Source: Roseiarcus sp036489975 | Lineage (GTDB): Bacteria; Pseudomonadota; Alphaproteobacteria; Rhizobiales; Beijerinckiaceae | Assembly (NCBI GenBank): GCA_036489975.1 | Contig: DASXES010000008.1 | Span: forward strand, 1 to 64,000 | DNA: 64,000 bases | Reading direction: 5' to 3' | Shown: positions 17,928-25,915 of the stretch, piece by piece | How the letters are laid out: each line of letters begins with the position of its first letter | How positions within the stretch are numbered: the first letter of the stretch is position 1 | Translations under genes and position numbers: made by a program | Notes under the pieces: generated by a model | The model's database searches: none | Seen by the model: the letters and a program-made list of their open reading frames with translations, nothing else | Told to the model about the DNA's origin: nothing

Positions 17928-18488
17928 TCAACCGCGCGCGAAAGCGGCGAAGGCCGTGAGCTGGTCGGCGAGGAAGCCGCGCGTCGCCGGATCGGTCAGT
18001 TCGCCGGTCGACGCGTCGATTTTCGTGTTGACCTGCGGGATGATGACCTCCGGCTTGTTCAAGACGCGCCCGTCGAGATAGACGAAGATGTGCCTCAGAT
18101 GCAGTTGCGCCCGCAAGCCGCCAAACAGGCTGGGCGAAGAGCTCTGAAGCGCCACCGGTTTTCCGGCAAACGGCTGGTTGGTCAAGCGTGAGATCCAGTC
18201 GATGGCGTTCTTAAGGACGCCTGGAATGGAATGATTGTATTCGGGCGTGACGATGATGACGCCGTCGGCCCTGCGGATCGCCTCCGCCGTGGCGGTGACG
18301 ATGGGCGGGAAACCCTCCTGCTGGACGTCGTAATTATAGAGCGGGAACCCAGCCACCGAGGGCAGAGGCTCAATGGTCACGCCTTCGGGCGCGAGCGCGG
18401 GCAGCGCGCGGGCGATCGCCGCGTTGAAGGAGCCGTTTCGCAGGCTGCCCACCATGACAACGAAATGAAGCGGCTTTGCTTGAGCCAT
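17928..18488 (-). CDS. NADPH-dependent FMN reductase family protein
   Basis: A 186-residue flavodoxin-like oxidoreductase. GSLRNGSFNAAIARAL is the FMN phosphate loop and TPEYNHSIPGVLKNAIDW is the signature of the NADPH-dependent FMN reductase/ChrR group. Such enzymes reduce quinones, azo dyes or chromate and act as soluble dimers. It sits 46 bases upstream of the nitrilase gene in the same direction and is divergent from the SDR gene at 18579. Confidence 0.9.
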   Translation of the reverse strand: MAQAKPLHFVVMVGSLRNGSFNAAIARALPALAPEGVTIEPLPSVAGFPLYNYDVQQEGFPPIVTATAEAIRRADGVIIVTPEYNHSIPGVLKNAIDWISRLTNQPFAGKPVALQSSSPSLFGGLRAQLHLRHIFVYLDGRVLNKPEVIIPQVNTKIDASTGELTDPATRGFLADQLTAFAAFARG

Positions 18489-18578
18489 TGAAGTCCCCTT
18501 GGGCGATGAAGGCCGAGGTTTGGCGTTTGTCGCGGAATTGCTATGGTCCTTAGCAAATCGGGACCGCGAGAGGGAGCT

Positions 18579-19391
18579 ATGTTGGCGCCGAGCGAACTTT
18601 TTTCCTTACCTGGCCGAACGGCTTTGGTGACCGGCGGGGCGACCGGGCTTGGCCGGATCTGCGCCGAGGCGCTGCTTCAAGCCGGCGCGCGCGTGTTGAT
18701 CGCCTCGCGCAAGGCGGAGGCGTGCGAGGCGGCGGCGCAGGAGCTTTCCGCGCTCGGCGCTTGCGAGGGTTTTGGCGGCACGGTCGCCACCGAGGCCGGC
18801 GTCGCCGCGCTGGCCGCCGAGACCCGCAAGCGCACCGACGCGCTGCATATCCTGGTCAACAACGCCGGGGCCAACTGGGGCGGACCGTTCGAAACTTTCC
18901 CGTGGAAGGCGTGGGACCGCGTGCTCAGCGTCAACGTGACCGGGCTGTTCACGCTGACCCGCGATCTCGCCCCCATGCTGATCGCTTCGGCGACGCGCGA
19001 CTGGCCGTCGACCGTCGTCAACATGGGTTCGGTCATGGGATACGTGACACAGTCGGAAACTGCTTGGGCCTATTCCGCCTCGAAGGCGGCCGTCCATCAC
19101 CTGACGCGAATCCTCGCCGCGGAGCTTGCCGGGAAGCAGGTGACCGTGAATGCGCTCGCGCCAGGACCGTTTCCGACCAACATGACGAAGTTCGCCATTG
19201 GCGACGAGGCGGGGCAGGCGCGCAGCGCCAAATCCGTGCCGATGGGCAGGGTCGGGCGGCCCGAGGACATCGCCGGACCGCTCCTCTTTCTCGCCGGCCG
19301 CGGCGGCGCCTACACCACCGGAGCGATTCTGCCGGTGGACGGCGGGATCGGCGTCACGGCGCCGCCCGCGATGTTCGGAGACGAGACATGA
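18579..19391 (+). CDS. Short-chain dehydrogenase/reductase
   Basis: A 270-residue SDR. The cofactor motif is TGGATGLG, followed by NNAGANWGG, the catalytic Ser region NMGSVMGY, YSASKAAV with the catalytic Tyr and Lys, and the terminal PVDGGIGVT. The ATG at 18579 follows AGAGGGAGC, better than the upstream ATG at 18543. Its stop overlaps the start of a MaoC-like hydratase (ATGA), so the two probably act together on a CoA-linked hydroxy or oxo acid. The exact substrate is not determinable. Confidence 0.92.
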   Translation: MLAPSELFSLPGRTALVTGGATGLGRICAEALLQAGARVLIASRKAEACEAAAQELSALGACEGFGGTVATEAGVAALAAETRKRTDALHILVNNAGANWGGPFETFPWKAWDRVLSVNVTGLFTLTRDLAPMLIASATRDWPSTVVNMGSVMGYVTQSETAWAYSASKAAVHHLTRILAAELAGKQVTVNALAPGPFPTNMTKFAIGDEAGQARSAKSVPMGRVGRPEDIAGPLLFLAGRGGAYTTGAILPVDGGIGVTAPPAMFGDET

Positions 19392-19867
19392 GCGATTGGG
19401 CGGACGTCAAGCGGGTCCCAGCCGCCGAACTCGCCGCCATGGTCGGGCAGAGCTTCACATCGCGCTGGCTGATCGTCGACCAGGCGCGGATCGACGCCTT
19501 CGCCAGTGTCACCGAGGACGAGCAGTTCATCCACATCGATCCCAAGCGAGCGGCCGAGACCGCATTCGGCGGCACGGTCGCGCACGGCTTCCTCACCCTC
19601 TCGTTGCTCTCTGCGATGGCCTATAGCGCGCTGCCCAGAATCGAGGGCGTGGCGCACGGGGTGAATTACGGCTTCGACCGCGTGCGCTTTGTCCGGCCTG
19701 TGCCCTCGGGAAGCCGGGTGCGCGGGCATTTCACCCTGAAGGCGCTGACGCCCCGCTCGGCGCGCGAATGGCAATTGAGCTACGAGGTCAGCGTCGAGAT
19801 CGAAGGGCTTCAAAAGCCCGCGCTGGCGGCGACCTGGCTCACGATGCAGGTGATGGGGGCGGCTTGA
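19388..19867 (+). CDS. MaoC-family dehydratase
   Basis: A 159-residue hot-dog fold protein. ASVTEDEQFIHIDPKRA and FGGTVAHGFLTLSLL form the R-specific enoyl-CoA hydratase/MaoC motif with the catalytic Asp and His. The C-terminal part (YEVSVEIEGLQKPALAATW) completes the fold. It overlaps the preceding SDR by four bases; an SDR plus MaoC pair is a recurring arrangement for reversible dehydration and reduction of acyl-CoA. A short small-protein gene follows 17 bases later. Confidence 0.93.
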   Translation: MSDWADVKRVPAAELAAMVGQSFTSRWLIVDQARIDAFASVTEDEQFIHIDPKRAAETAFGGTVAHGFLTLSLLSAMAYSALPRIEGVAHGVNYGFDRVRFVRPVPSGSRVRGHFTLKALTPRSAREWQLSYEVSVEIEGLQKPALAATWLTMQVMGAA

Positions 19868-19884
19868 CGAGCCGGAGGAGGCTC

Positions 19885-19998
19885 ATGATCAAAGCGGTCC
19901 AACTCCAGGTCGCCGAGAGCCTCTACAAGATCGGGGATGATGCGCGGGAACGCGAGCCCAAAAGCGCGCATGCCATAATAAAGAAGGCAGATCAATGA
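19885..19998 (+). CDS. 37-residue protein coupled to a small membrane protein
   Basis: An ATG at 19885 preceded by a strong GGAGGAGG opens a 37-codon frame, MIKAVQLQVAESLYK through HAIIKKADQ, charged and probably helical. Its TGA overlaps the ATG of the next gene (ATGA at 19995-19998). The good ribosome binding site and the overlap are the evidence that it is translated. No family is recognised. Composition is more AT-rich than the MaoC gene before it. It could be a regulator or partner of the membrane protein that follows. Confidence 0.6.
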   Translation: MIKAVQLQVAESLYKIGDDAREREPKSAHAIIKKADQ

Positions 19999-20297
19999 TC
20001 GCTTGGATCAACGGTGCTTCAGCACTATTTGCGTTTATTGCTGCCGTCTTGTGGACCTTATCGGCCAAGGTCGATGTGCCGTCTAAATTCCCTATCCTCA
20101 TAATGACTTCTCACTTTGCCGATCCCGAAATGCCTGCGGTCGGCGAAGTCCATAGCATAGGCTCAAGCGACCAGATTGATGACCTAGCAAAGGCGGTTAT
20201 CAAACAAAGCAGATTCAGTGCGTATGCGGCCATAAGTGCCGGGGCAGCCGCTTTTTGTCAGATGATTGGTTTTTTGGTCCAGTTACATTCAAACTGA
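19995..20297 (+). CDS. Small membrane protein with two predicted transmembrane segments
   Basis: A 100-residue protein. Residues about 2-22 (WINGASALFAFIAAVLWTLS) and about 76-96 (YAAISAGAAAFCQMIGFLV) are hydrophobic, with a polar middle of about 50 residues. It follows the 37-residue frame with an ATGA overlap and its own AAGAAGG ribosome binding site. The base composition is distinctly lower in GC than the flanking metabolic genes, suggesting recent acquisition. I do not recognise a family. Confidence 0.65.
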   Translation: MIAWINGASALFAFIAAVLWTLSAKVDVPSKFPILIMTSHFADPEMPAVGEVHSIGSSDQIDDLAKAVIKQSRFSAYAAISAGAAAFCQMIGFLVQLHSN

Positions 20298-20491
20298 GAG
20301 GCCAGAAGCCTCGACGAAACATTGCTTCCCCGAACTCGGCGGCGGCGACCTCTGGATCGCTCGGCGTCTCCCGCCCTGTATGGGCCGAAGACGCGATTTT
20401 CGGCCGATTCTCGTGCCCAGAATGCAGCGTCGTTCTTGGTCTGTGCGCTTATACTACAAAGATTTGCCTTCCGTTAGTACCGGCCAACACC

Positions 20492-21322
20492 CTACCGAAG
20501 CGGTGTCCATTCGCGTTCCGCGTAGCCTTGAGCGTCGAACTCGGCCGGCGTCGTCGTCTTGGTCTGAAGGTCGTAGATCACCTGCGGCCCAGAGATAACC
20601 GGCTTGCCGTCACGACATTCCCATTGCCAGACCGTGCTGAGCGCGCCAGCGGCGACGGAGAGTTGTCCGTAGTCTCGACAAGCCTCGACCATCGAGCGCA
20701 GCGGGACGCGGCTTCGGCTGCGGGCGCTACACGCCACGCCGTCGGCACCGGCTTCGCATGTATAGACCGCGCCCTTGACGCACCGCCATACGACAGGGGG
20801 ACCGGTTCGACCGTCGCCAAAGACCGCCGGTATCGTATCGCCGGCGGACGCGCAGTAGGCCCTCAGCGCATCTCGGGGAAGGCGATCGGCGGGCGGTTCT
20901 TGCGTGGGCGGCGGAGCCGCCAAAAGCGCCGAGAACGGGGTGGGGAGGGCCGCGACGGGCGGGGCGGGGTGCGCAGGAGGCTCTTTAGTTGTAACTCTAA
21001 TCCAGCTCGTCTTTGCAGGCTCGCCAAGACACCTAATAGGATTGTCCGCCTCCTGGCAAGCTTCGCCGCCGTCGTTCAAAAACAACTGATGACCTACACA
21101 CTGCCAACGGAAAGAGAACGGAATTTCTGTGCCGTCAACAGTAACTATTTGATCGACGCGTGTATTGGGAGTGCGCGCAATTTTGGCGCAGACGCGCTGG
21201 TAAGTTGAAATATCGACATAGTCTAGCAGCGTACCGATATGTATGTGCACTTCGTCGGCATGCGCGCCTGTGCTCGCAAGGGCAGCGAGCGCCACCGCTG
21301 TGGCTAACAAAATCCGTCTCAT
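20492..21322 (-). CDS. Exported cysteine-containing protein of unknown function
   Basis: A 276-residue protein with a signal peptide (MRRILLATAVALAALASTGAHA). The mature part holds two similar modules separated by a Pro/Ala linker: the first has RVCAKIA, WQCVGHQLF and EACQEADNPIRC; the second has AYCASAGD, WRCVKGAVYTC and VACSARSR, then a third EACRDYG/WQWECRDGKPV. The repeated C...W-x-C pattern suggests tandem disulfide-bonded domains. The family is not recognised. The start at 21322 is chosen for the signal peptide; upstream in-frame ATGs exist. Confidence 0.65.
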   Translation of the reverse strand: MRRILLATAVALAALASTGAHADEVHIHIGTLLDYVDISTYQRVCAKIARTPNTRVDQIVTVDGTEIPFSFRWQCVGHQLFLNDGGEACQEADNPIRCLGEPAKTSWIRVTTKEPPAHPAPPVAALPTPFSALLAAPPPTQEPPADRLPRDALRAYCASAGDTIPAVFGDGRTGPPVVWRCVKGAVYTCEAGADGVACSARSRSRVPLRSMVEACRDYGQLSVAAGALSTVWQWECRDGKPVISGPQVIYDLQTKTTTPAEFDAQGYAEREWTPLR

Positions 21323-21606
21323 TGGGTTGAAGACACGAAAGTGCATGCATTGTCCGGTTTGCGTGAACATACGCTGAACACCCGGTCCGTTTTCCCATCC
21401 GAAAATCTTTTTGTCCATCAATCGGCCGAGCCGTTGACCAATGCGGACAGACCAGAAAACCGCGGATTGTCCGCGCTGCATAGCCCAGAATCATGCAAAG
21501 ATTCTGCCCCTATACTCTGCCCCACGCAACCCATTGATTCTCAAGGGCCGCGCAAATGGTGTAGAAATCTTGCTCCGCAAAACAACCCTGCGATGACCGT
21601 GCCGCC
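21323..21606. other. Intergenic region upstream of hicAB
   Basis: About 280 bases between the exported protein start and the hicAB promoter. Composition is mixed, with AT-rich patches. Short open frames are present on both strands, but none has family resemblance or a good ribosome binding site. No repeat or terminator with a T-tract is seen. Confidence 0.4.
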
Positions 21607-21643
21607 TTGACCAAAGATGTTGATCGTGTGTATCATACATACG
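21607..21643 (+). promoter_or_regulatory. hicAB promoter with near-palindromic operator
   Basis: TTGACC (21607-21612) and TATCAT (21631-21636) are 18 bases apart. The 19 bases at 21625-21643 form a near-palindrome in which 16 of the 18 non-central positions match; it covers the -10 box and abuts the hicA ATG at 21644. The predicted transcript starts at about 21643, so hicA would be leaderless. HicB repression is the expected control. Confidence 0.6.
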
Positions 21644-21823
21644 ATGCGGAGCGCCGACCTCATCCGCGAGTTGAAAGAGGCCGGCTGGGTCTTAAAACGC
21701 GTTCGAGGCTCGCACCACGTATTCACTCATCGTCAGCGAGGAGGAATCGTGGTTGTGCCACACCCGAAGCACGAATTGGGCGTCGGCCTTGTCGCCGCCA
21801 TCCGCAAGCAAGCGGGCCTTTGA
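21644..21823 (+). CDS. hicA: HicA mRNA-interferase toxin
   Basis: A 59-residue protein, the usual HicA size. MRSADLIRELKEAGWVLKRVRGSHHVF contains the double-stranded-RNA-binding-like fold start and the catalytic His in GSHHVF, followed by VVPHPKHELGVGLVAAIRKQAGL. HicA toxins cleave mRNA when unbound. I prefer the ATG at 21644 to that at 21617, which would add residues from the operator. The stop overlaps the hicB start (TGATG). Confidence 0.92.
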   Translation: MRSADLIRELKEAGWVLKRVRGSHHVFTHRQRGGIVVVPHPKHELGVGLVAAIRKQAGL

Positions 21824-22215
21824 TGATGCATTACCCCATCGCGATCGAGTCTCGGACTGATCAAACCGTATATGGCGTCGTCGTTCCCGATCTGCCCGGT
21901 TGTTTCTCAGCCGGAGACACGCTGGAAGAGGCGATCGCGGGGGCGGAAGAGGCGTCGTTGGCCTGGATTGAAGCCGCGCTTGACGCTGGCGATCCGATTC
22001 CGCAACCCTCCCCGCTTGAGGCGATCCGCGCGAAGCCGGAATTTACCGGCTGGATTCTTTCGCTCGTCACTGTCGATCCGGCTGTTCTCGATGACAGTGT
22101 CGCGCGCGTCAACATAACCCTACCGCGGCGGGTGCTGCGGCGCCTCGATAACGAAGCGCGCGCTGCAGGCGAGACGCGATCAGGCTATATCGCGAAGCTT
22201 GCCATCGAACACTGA
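21823..22215 (+). CDS. hicB: HicB antitoxin
   Basis: A 130-residue antitoxin. The N-terminal partial RNase-H-like domain is YPIAIESR...YGVVVPDLPGCFSAGDTLEEA, and the C terminus VNITLPRRVLRRLDNEARAAGETRSGYIAKLA is a ribbon-helix-helix DNA-binding domain that would bind the palindrome upstream of hicA. Tandem ATGs at 21823 and 21826 follow the hicA stop directly. The toxin-first order is typical of hicAB. The 190 bases after it hold an AT-rich patch but no clear terminator. Confidence 0.93.
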   Translation: MMHYPIAIESRTDQTVYGVVVPDLPGCFSAGDTLEEAIAGAEEASLAWIEAALDAGDPIPQPSPLEAIRAKPEFTGWILSLVTVDPAVLDDSVARVNITLPRRVLRRLDNEARAAGETRSGYIAKLAIEH

Positions 22216-22406
22216 CAACGGACGGTCTGGATACGGAGGCTCGCCGCCTGTCTCAGGCACCGCATATATAACTAAATTAGAACGTTTAATTTCCTTCCAA
22301 ACCGCTGGTTGGGGGGTGACTCGCTAATGGCGCCGCAAGTCATTGGAATCGCTCAAAACAGACTCGTAAAGGCCGGCCGCCTGCCTTGACCTCGGGCGCG
22401 CGCCAC

Positions 22407-23726
22407 TCAACCCCCAAACCGCACCGCCTCGCCCATCGACGGCGCGGTGAGTTCGCCCTCCCACATCACGCGGCGGCCACGCACGATCGTTCCGACCGGC
22501 CAGCCGGTCACGGTCTTTCCGTCGTAAGGCGTCCAGCGCGAGCGCGAGGCGATCCAGGAGTCTTGGATCGTTGCGCGGCGCTTCATGTCGATAATGGTGA
22601 AGTCGGCGTCGTAGCCGGCCGCGATGCGGCCCTTGGCCAAAATGCCGAACAGGCGCTGCGGGCCGGCGCTGGTGAGGTCGACCAGGCGCTGAAGACTGAG
22701 CCGGCCAGCGTTCACATGGTCGAGCATGATCGGCACGAGCGTCTGCACGCCGGTCATGCCCGACGGGCTTTCGGGATAAGCCTTGGCTTTCTCTTCCAGC
22801 GTATGGGGCGCATGGTCGGAGCCGAGCACGTCGACGATTCCCTGCTCGAGTCCACGCCAGATCGCCTCGCGATGGCCGGGGCCCCGGACCGGCGGGTTCA
22901 TCTGCATTTTCGTGGCTAGGCGCGGATAGTCCTCGGCGGAGAGGGTCAGGTGATGGGGCGTCGCCTCGCAGCTCGCGACATCCTTGGCGCTCGCCAGAAA
23001 CGCCATTTCCTCGCGCGTCGTGATGTGCAGCACATGCACCTGGGCGCGCGCCTCGCGCGCCAGGCGAACGAGCCGTTCGGTCGAGCGCAAAGCCGTGATC
23101 TCGTCGCGCCAGAGCGGATGCGAGGACGGATCGCCGGCGACGCGCAAATGTTTGCGCTCGTTCAGGCGCGCTTCGTCCTCGCTGTGGAAAGCCGCGCGGC
23201 GGCGAATCGCCTTCAGGATCGCCAGCACGCCTTCGTCGTCGGCGACCAGCAGGCGCCCGGTCGAGGAGCCCATGAACACCTTGATCCCCGCCGCGCCGGG
23301 CAGCCGCTCGAGATCGGGAATGTCGGCGACATTGTCATGCGTGCCCCCGACCCAGAAGGCGAAGTCGCAATGCATGCGGCCCTTCGCGCGGGCGAGCTTG
23401 TCGGCGAGCGCGTCGGCGCTTGTGGTCAGCGGATCGGTGTTGGGCATTTCGAATACGGCGGTCACGCCGCCGAGAGCCGCCGCGCGCGACCCGGTCTCCA
23501 GGTCCTCCTTATGAACGAGGCCCGGCTCGCGAAAATGAACCTGCGAATCGATGATTCCGGGCAGAATATGCAGGCCGCGGCAATCGATCCGTTCGCCCGC
23601 CGCGGCGCCGCTGAGCGCGCCGATCTCGGCGATTCGCCCGTCAAGAACGCCAATGTCGCGCTCGCCGGCGCCGTCCTGATTGACCACGATCCCGTTGGTG
23701 AGCACGCAATCGAAACCCGGCGGCAT
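22407..23726 (-). CDS. Dihydroorotase (class I, amidohydrolase)
   Basis: A 439-residue cyclic amidohydrolase. The metal-binding motif is IDSQVHFREPG, with GIKVFMGSSTG, HVLHITT, ATPHHLTLS and LGSDHAPHTLEEK. This matches class I dihydroorotase, the third step of pyrimidine synthesis. The expected carbamylated Lys of the binuclear site would lie in the KVFMGS segment. Allantoinase is the main alternative in the same family; no allantoin cluster is adjacent here. It is divergent from ygfZ, with 76 bases between the two starts. Confidence 0.88.
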   Translation of the reverse strand: MPPGFDCVLTNGIVVNQDGAGERDIGVLDGRIAEIGALSGAAAGERIDCRGLHILPGIIDSQVHFREPGLVHKEDLETGSRAAALGGVTAVFEMPNTDPLTTSADALADKLARAKGRMHCDFAFWVGGTHDNVADIPDLERLPGAAGIKVFMGSSTGRLLVADDEGVLAILKAIRRRAAFHSEDEARLNERKHLRVAGDPSSHPLWRDEITALRSTERLVRLAREARAQVHVLHITTREEMAFLASAKDVASCEATPHHLTLSAEDYPRLATKMQMNPPVRGPGHREAIWRGLEQGIVDVLGSDHAPHTLEEKAKAYPESPSGMTGVQTLVPIMLDHVNAGRLSLQRLVDLTSAGPQRLFGILAKGRIAAGYDADFTIIDMKRRATIQDSWIASRSRWTPYDGKTVTGWPVGTIVRGRRVMWEGELTAPSMGEAVRFGG

Positions 23727-23802
23727 GGCGGCCCTTTCTTGCAGTGGCTGAAAAGCGGCCTATTTGACAGTCTCCGCCCTTGCAAGCGACCGGAGCTTCC
23801 CC

Positions 23803-24633
23803 ATGCACAAGAAAGCCGCCACGCTCGAGGATCGCGGCGTTATCTCCGTGAGCGGGGCGGACGCGACCGTCTTTCTGCAGGGCCTTTTGACCAACGACGT
23901 CGAACGGCTCGAGCCCGGCGAGGCGCGCTACGCGGCGCTGCTGACGCCGCAAGGCAAGATCCTGTTCGACATGATCGTCGCGCGCGCGCCCGGCGACGAG
24001 CGCTCCTATTTCATCGACTGCGCGGCGGCGCAAGCCGCTGATCTCGCCAGGCGGCTCGGTTTCTACAAGCTGCGCGCCAAGGTCGTGATCGCCGATGAGA
24101 GCGCCGTTCGCGCCGTCGCCGCCTTCTGGGGCGACGAGCGCCCGGGGGTGGCCGAGGGCCTTCTCTACGCCGATCCGCGCGACTCGCGCTTAGGGTGGCG
24201 CGCGATCCTGCCGCGCCCGGTCGCGGCGGCGGTTGGAACGGAGCACGCGCACGAATACGAGGGCCTGCGCATCGCCGTCTGCGCGCCCAAGGGCGGCCTC
24301 GACTTCGCCTATGGCGACGCCTTCCCGCACGACGCCAATTTCGATCTTCTGAACGGCGTCGATTTCGACAAGGGCTGCTACGTCGGCCAGGAGGTCGTCT
24401 CGCGCATGAAGCACCGCGGAACGGCGCGCAAGCGGGTGGCGCGGGTCAAGCTCGGCGGCCCAGCGCCCGCGCCCGGCACGCCGGTCCTCGACCGCGAACT
24501 TAGCGTCGGCGCGCTCGGATCATCCTCGGGACGCGAAGCGCTGGCGCTTCTCAGGCTCGACCGCGCCGAAGAGGCGCGGGCGGCGGGGCGGACCTTGAGC
24601 GCGGGCGGCGTCGGGCTCACGCTCGCGGATTAA
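23803..24633 (+). CDS. ygfZ: YgfZ/GcvT-like folate-binding protein
   Basis: A 276-residue member of the YgfZ family, which aids iron-sulfur cluster assembly or repair with tetrahydrofolate. The family signature is DKGCYVGQEVVSRMKHRGTARKR. The N-terminal FLQGLLTNDVERL and LLTPQGKILFDM blocks are typical. I choose the ATG at 23803 (MHKKAATLEDRGV) over an upstream in-frame ATG at 23764. It is shorter than E. coli YgfZ and lacks some C-terminal sequence, as is usual in alphaproteobacteria. Confidence 0.92.
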   Translation: MHKKAATLEDRGVISVSGADATVFLQGLLTNDVERLEPGEARYAALLTPQGKILFDMIVARAPGDERSYFIDCAAAQAADLARRLGFYKLRAKVVIADESAVRAVAAFWGDERPGVAEGLLYADPRDSRLGWRAILPRPVAAAVGTEHAHEYEGLRIAVCAPKGGLDFAYGDAFPHDANFDLLNGVDFDKGCYVGQEVVSRMKHRGTARKRVARVKLGGPAPAPGTPVLDRELSVGALGSSSGREALALLRLDRAEEARAAGRTLSAGGVGLTLAD

Positions 24634-24752
24634 GCCAGCGACCCGGGACCGCCCGCGACGTCGATCGCGTTCACGCGGGTTTCGCGCGGCTCTCCGCGCG
24701 GGCGCGGGAAGCGCGTATCCGTTCGGGGCGCGCATTAGTATGAAGAATAGTC

Positions 24753-24781
24753 TTGACCCGCTTCCGCGCCCTCAGTACGAA
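24753..24781 (+). promoter_or_regulatory. Candidate promoter of the sugar ABC operon
   Basis: TTGACC (24753-24758) and TACGAA (24776-24781) are 17 bases apart. The site lies 57 bases before the ATG of the substrate-binding protein, which has a GGAGG ribosome binding site. The -10 box is weak, so activation may be needed. Confidence 0.35.
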
Positions 24782-24837
24782 ATTCGCACCGGACGCTAGG
24801 TGCTGAAGCGCAAAGTCGGCCGCAACGGAGGAAACGT

Positions 24838-25785
24838 ATGAAAAGACTCATTCTCGCGGGTGTCGCTGTCAGCGCCCTGTCCGCTTTCGCGACCGGCGCT
24901 CAAGCCGCCGACAAGCCGACGCTGGCGTTCGTCGTCAATGGTGCGTCCGACTTCTGGAAGGCTGCCGGCGCCGGCGTCGCCGCGGCGCAGAAGGAACTGC
25001 CCGATTTCAAGATGGAGATTGAATACCCGGCGCAGGCTACTGTGGCGTCGCAGCAAACGCTGATGGACAATCTGGCGGCCGCGGGCGTCAAGGCGATCAT
25101 GGTGTCCGCTGTCGATCCGAAGGCGACCAATGTTCTCGACAAGATCGCCGGCGAAACGGATTTATTTACCACCGATTCCGATGCGCCCCAAAGCAAGCGT
25201 ATCGCCTATATCGGTTCGTCCAACGTCCTCGCCGGCAACCAGGCCGGAGAGATCGCCAAGAAGGCGATGCCCAAGGGCGGCAAATGCATGGGCTTTGTCG
25301 GTCTGCTCGACGCCGCCAACTTCACGGAGCGCGCTGAAGGCTTCAAGGAAGGCATCAAGGGCTCGGGCATCACGCTCGTCGACACCCGTAGCGACGGCAT
25401 CGACCAGGCCCGCGCCAAGAGCAATGTTTCGGACGTGCTGACCGCCGATCCCAGCATCAATTGCCTGGTCGGTTTCTACTCCTACAACACGCCCCAGATC
25501 TATGCAGCGGTCAAGGAAGCGGGCCAACTGGGCAAGATCACCATCGTCGGGTTCGATGATGACCCGGTCACGCTCGGCGGGGTCAAGGAAGGCACCATTG
25601 CCGGAACCGTTGTCCAGCAGCCCTTCGAGTGGGCCTATCAGGGCATGAAGTTGATGGCGGCCTACATCAAGGGCGACAAGTCAGGCATTCCGGCCAACCA
25701 TCTTATCATCATCCCCACCAAGATCGTGACCAAGGACACGGTCGACGCCTATGAAGCCAATTTGAAGAAGATGCAGGGCAAGTAA
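24838..25785 (+). CDS. Ribose-type sugar ABC transporter, substrate-binding protein
   Basis: A 315-residue periplasmic binding protein with a signal peptide (MKRLILAGVAVSALSAFATGAQA). The mature sequence follows the RbsB family: LAFVVNGASDFWKAAGAGVAAAQ, GVKAIMVSAVDPKA, IAYIGSSNVLAGNQAGEIA and TIVGFDDDPVTLGGVKEGTIAGTVVQQPFEWAYQGMKL (blocks in order). Family members bind pentoses, hexoses or autoinducer-like sugars; the exact ligand is unknown. It heads an operon with the ATPase at 25916 and permease at 27469. Confidence 0.93.
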   Translation: MKRLILAGVAVSALSAFATGAQAADKPTLAFVVNGASDFWKAAGAGVAAAQKELPDFKMEIEYPAQATVASQQTLMDNLAAAGVKAIMVSAVDPKATNVLDKIAGETDLFTTDSDAPQSKRIAYIGSSNVLAGNQAGEIAKKAMPKGGKCMGFVGLLDAANFTERAEGFKEGIKGSGITLVDTRSDGIDQARAKSNVSDVLTADPSINCLVGFYSYNTPQIYAAVKEAGQLGKITIVGFDDDPVTLGGVKEGTIAGTVVQQPFEWAYQGMKLMAAYIKGDKSGIPANHLIIIPTKIVTKDTVDAYEANLKKMQGK

Positions 25786-25915
25786 GCGACCTAAGACGCT
25801 TTTCCTTGTTCCCAGCTTTGGGCGAACCGGGAATCTTTCGTCTTGTCGACGGCGCCCGGGGAGCGGCTTTATCTTATTGCCGCATCTCCGGGCGCCTGCC
25901 TGTTCCCGAGCGATC

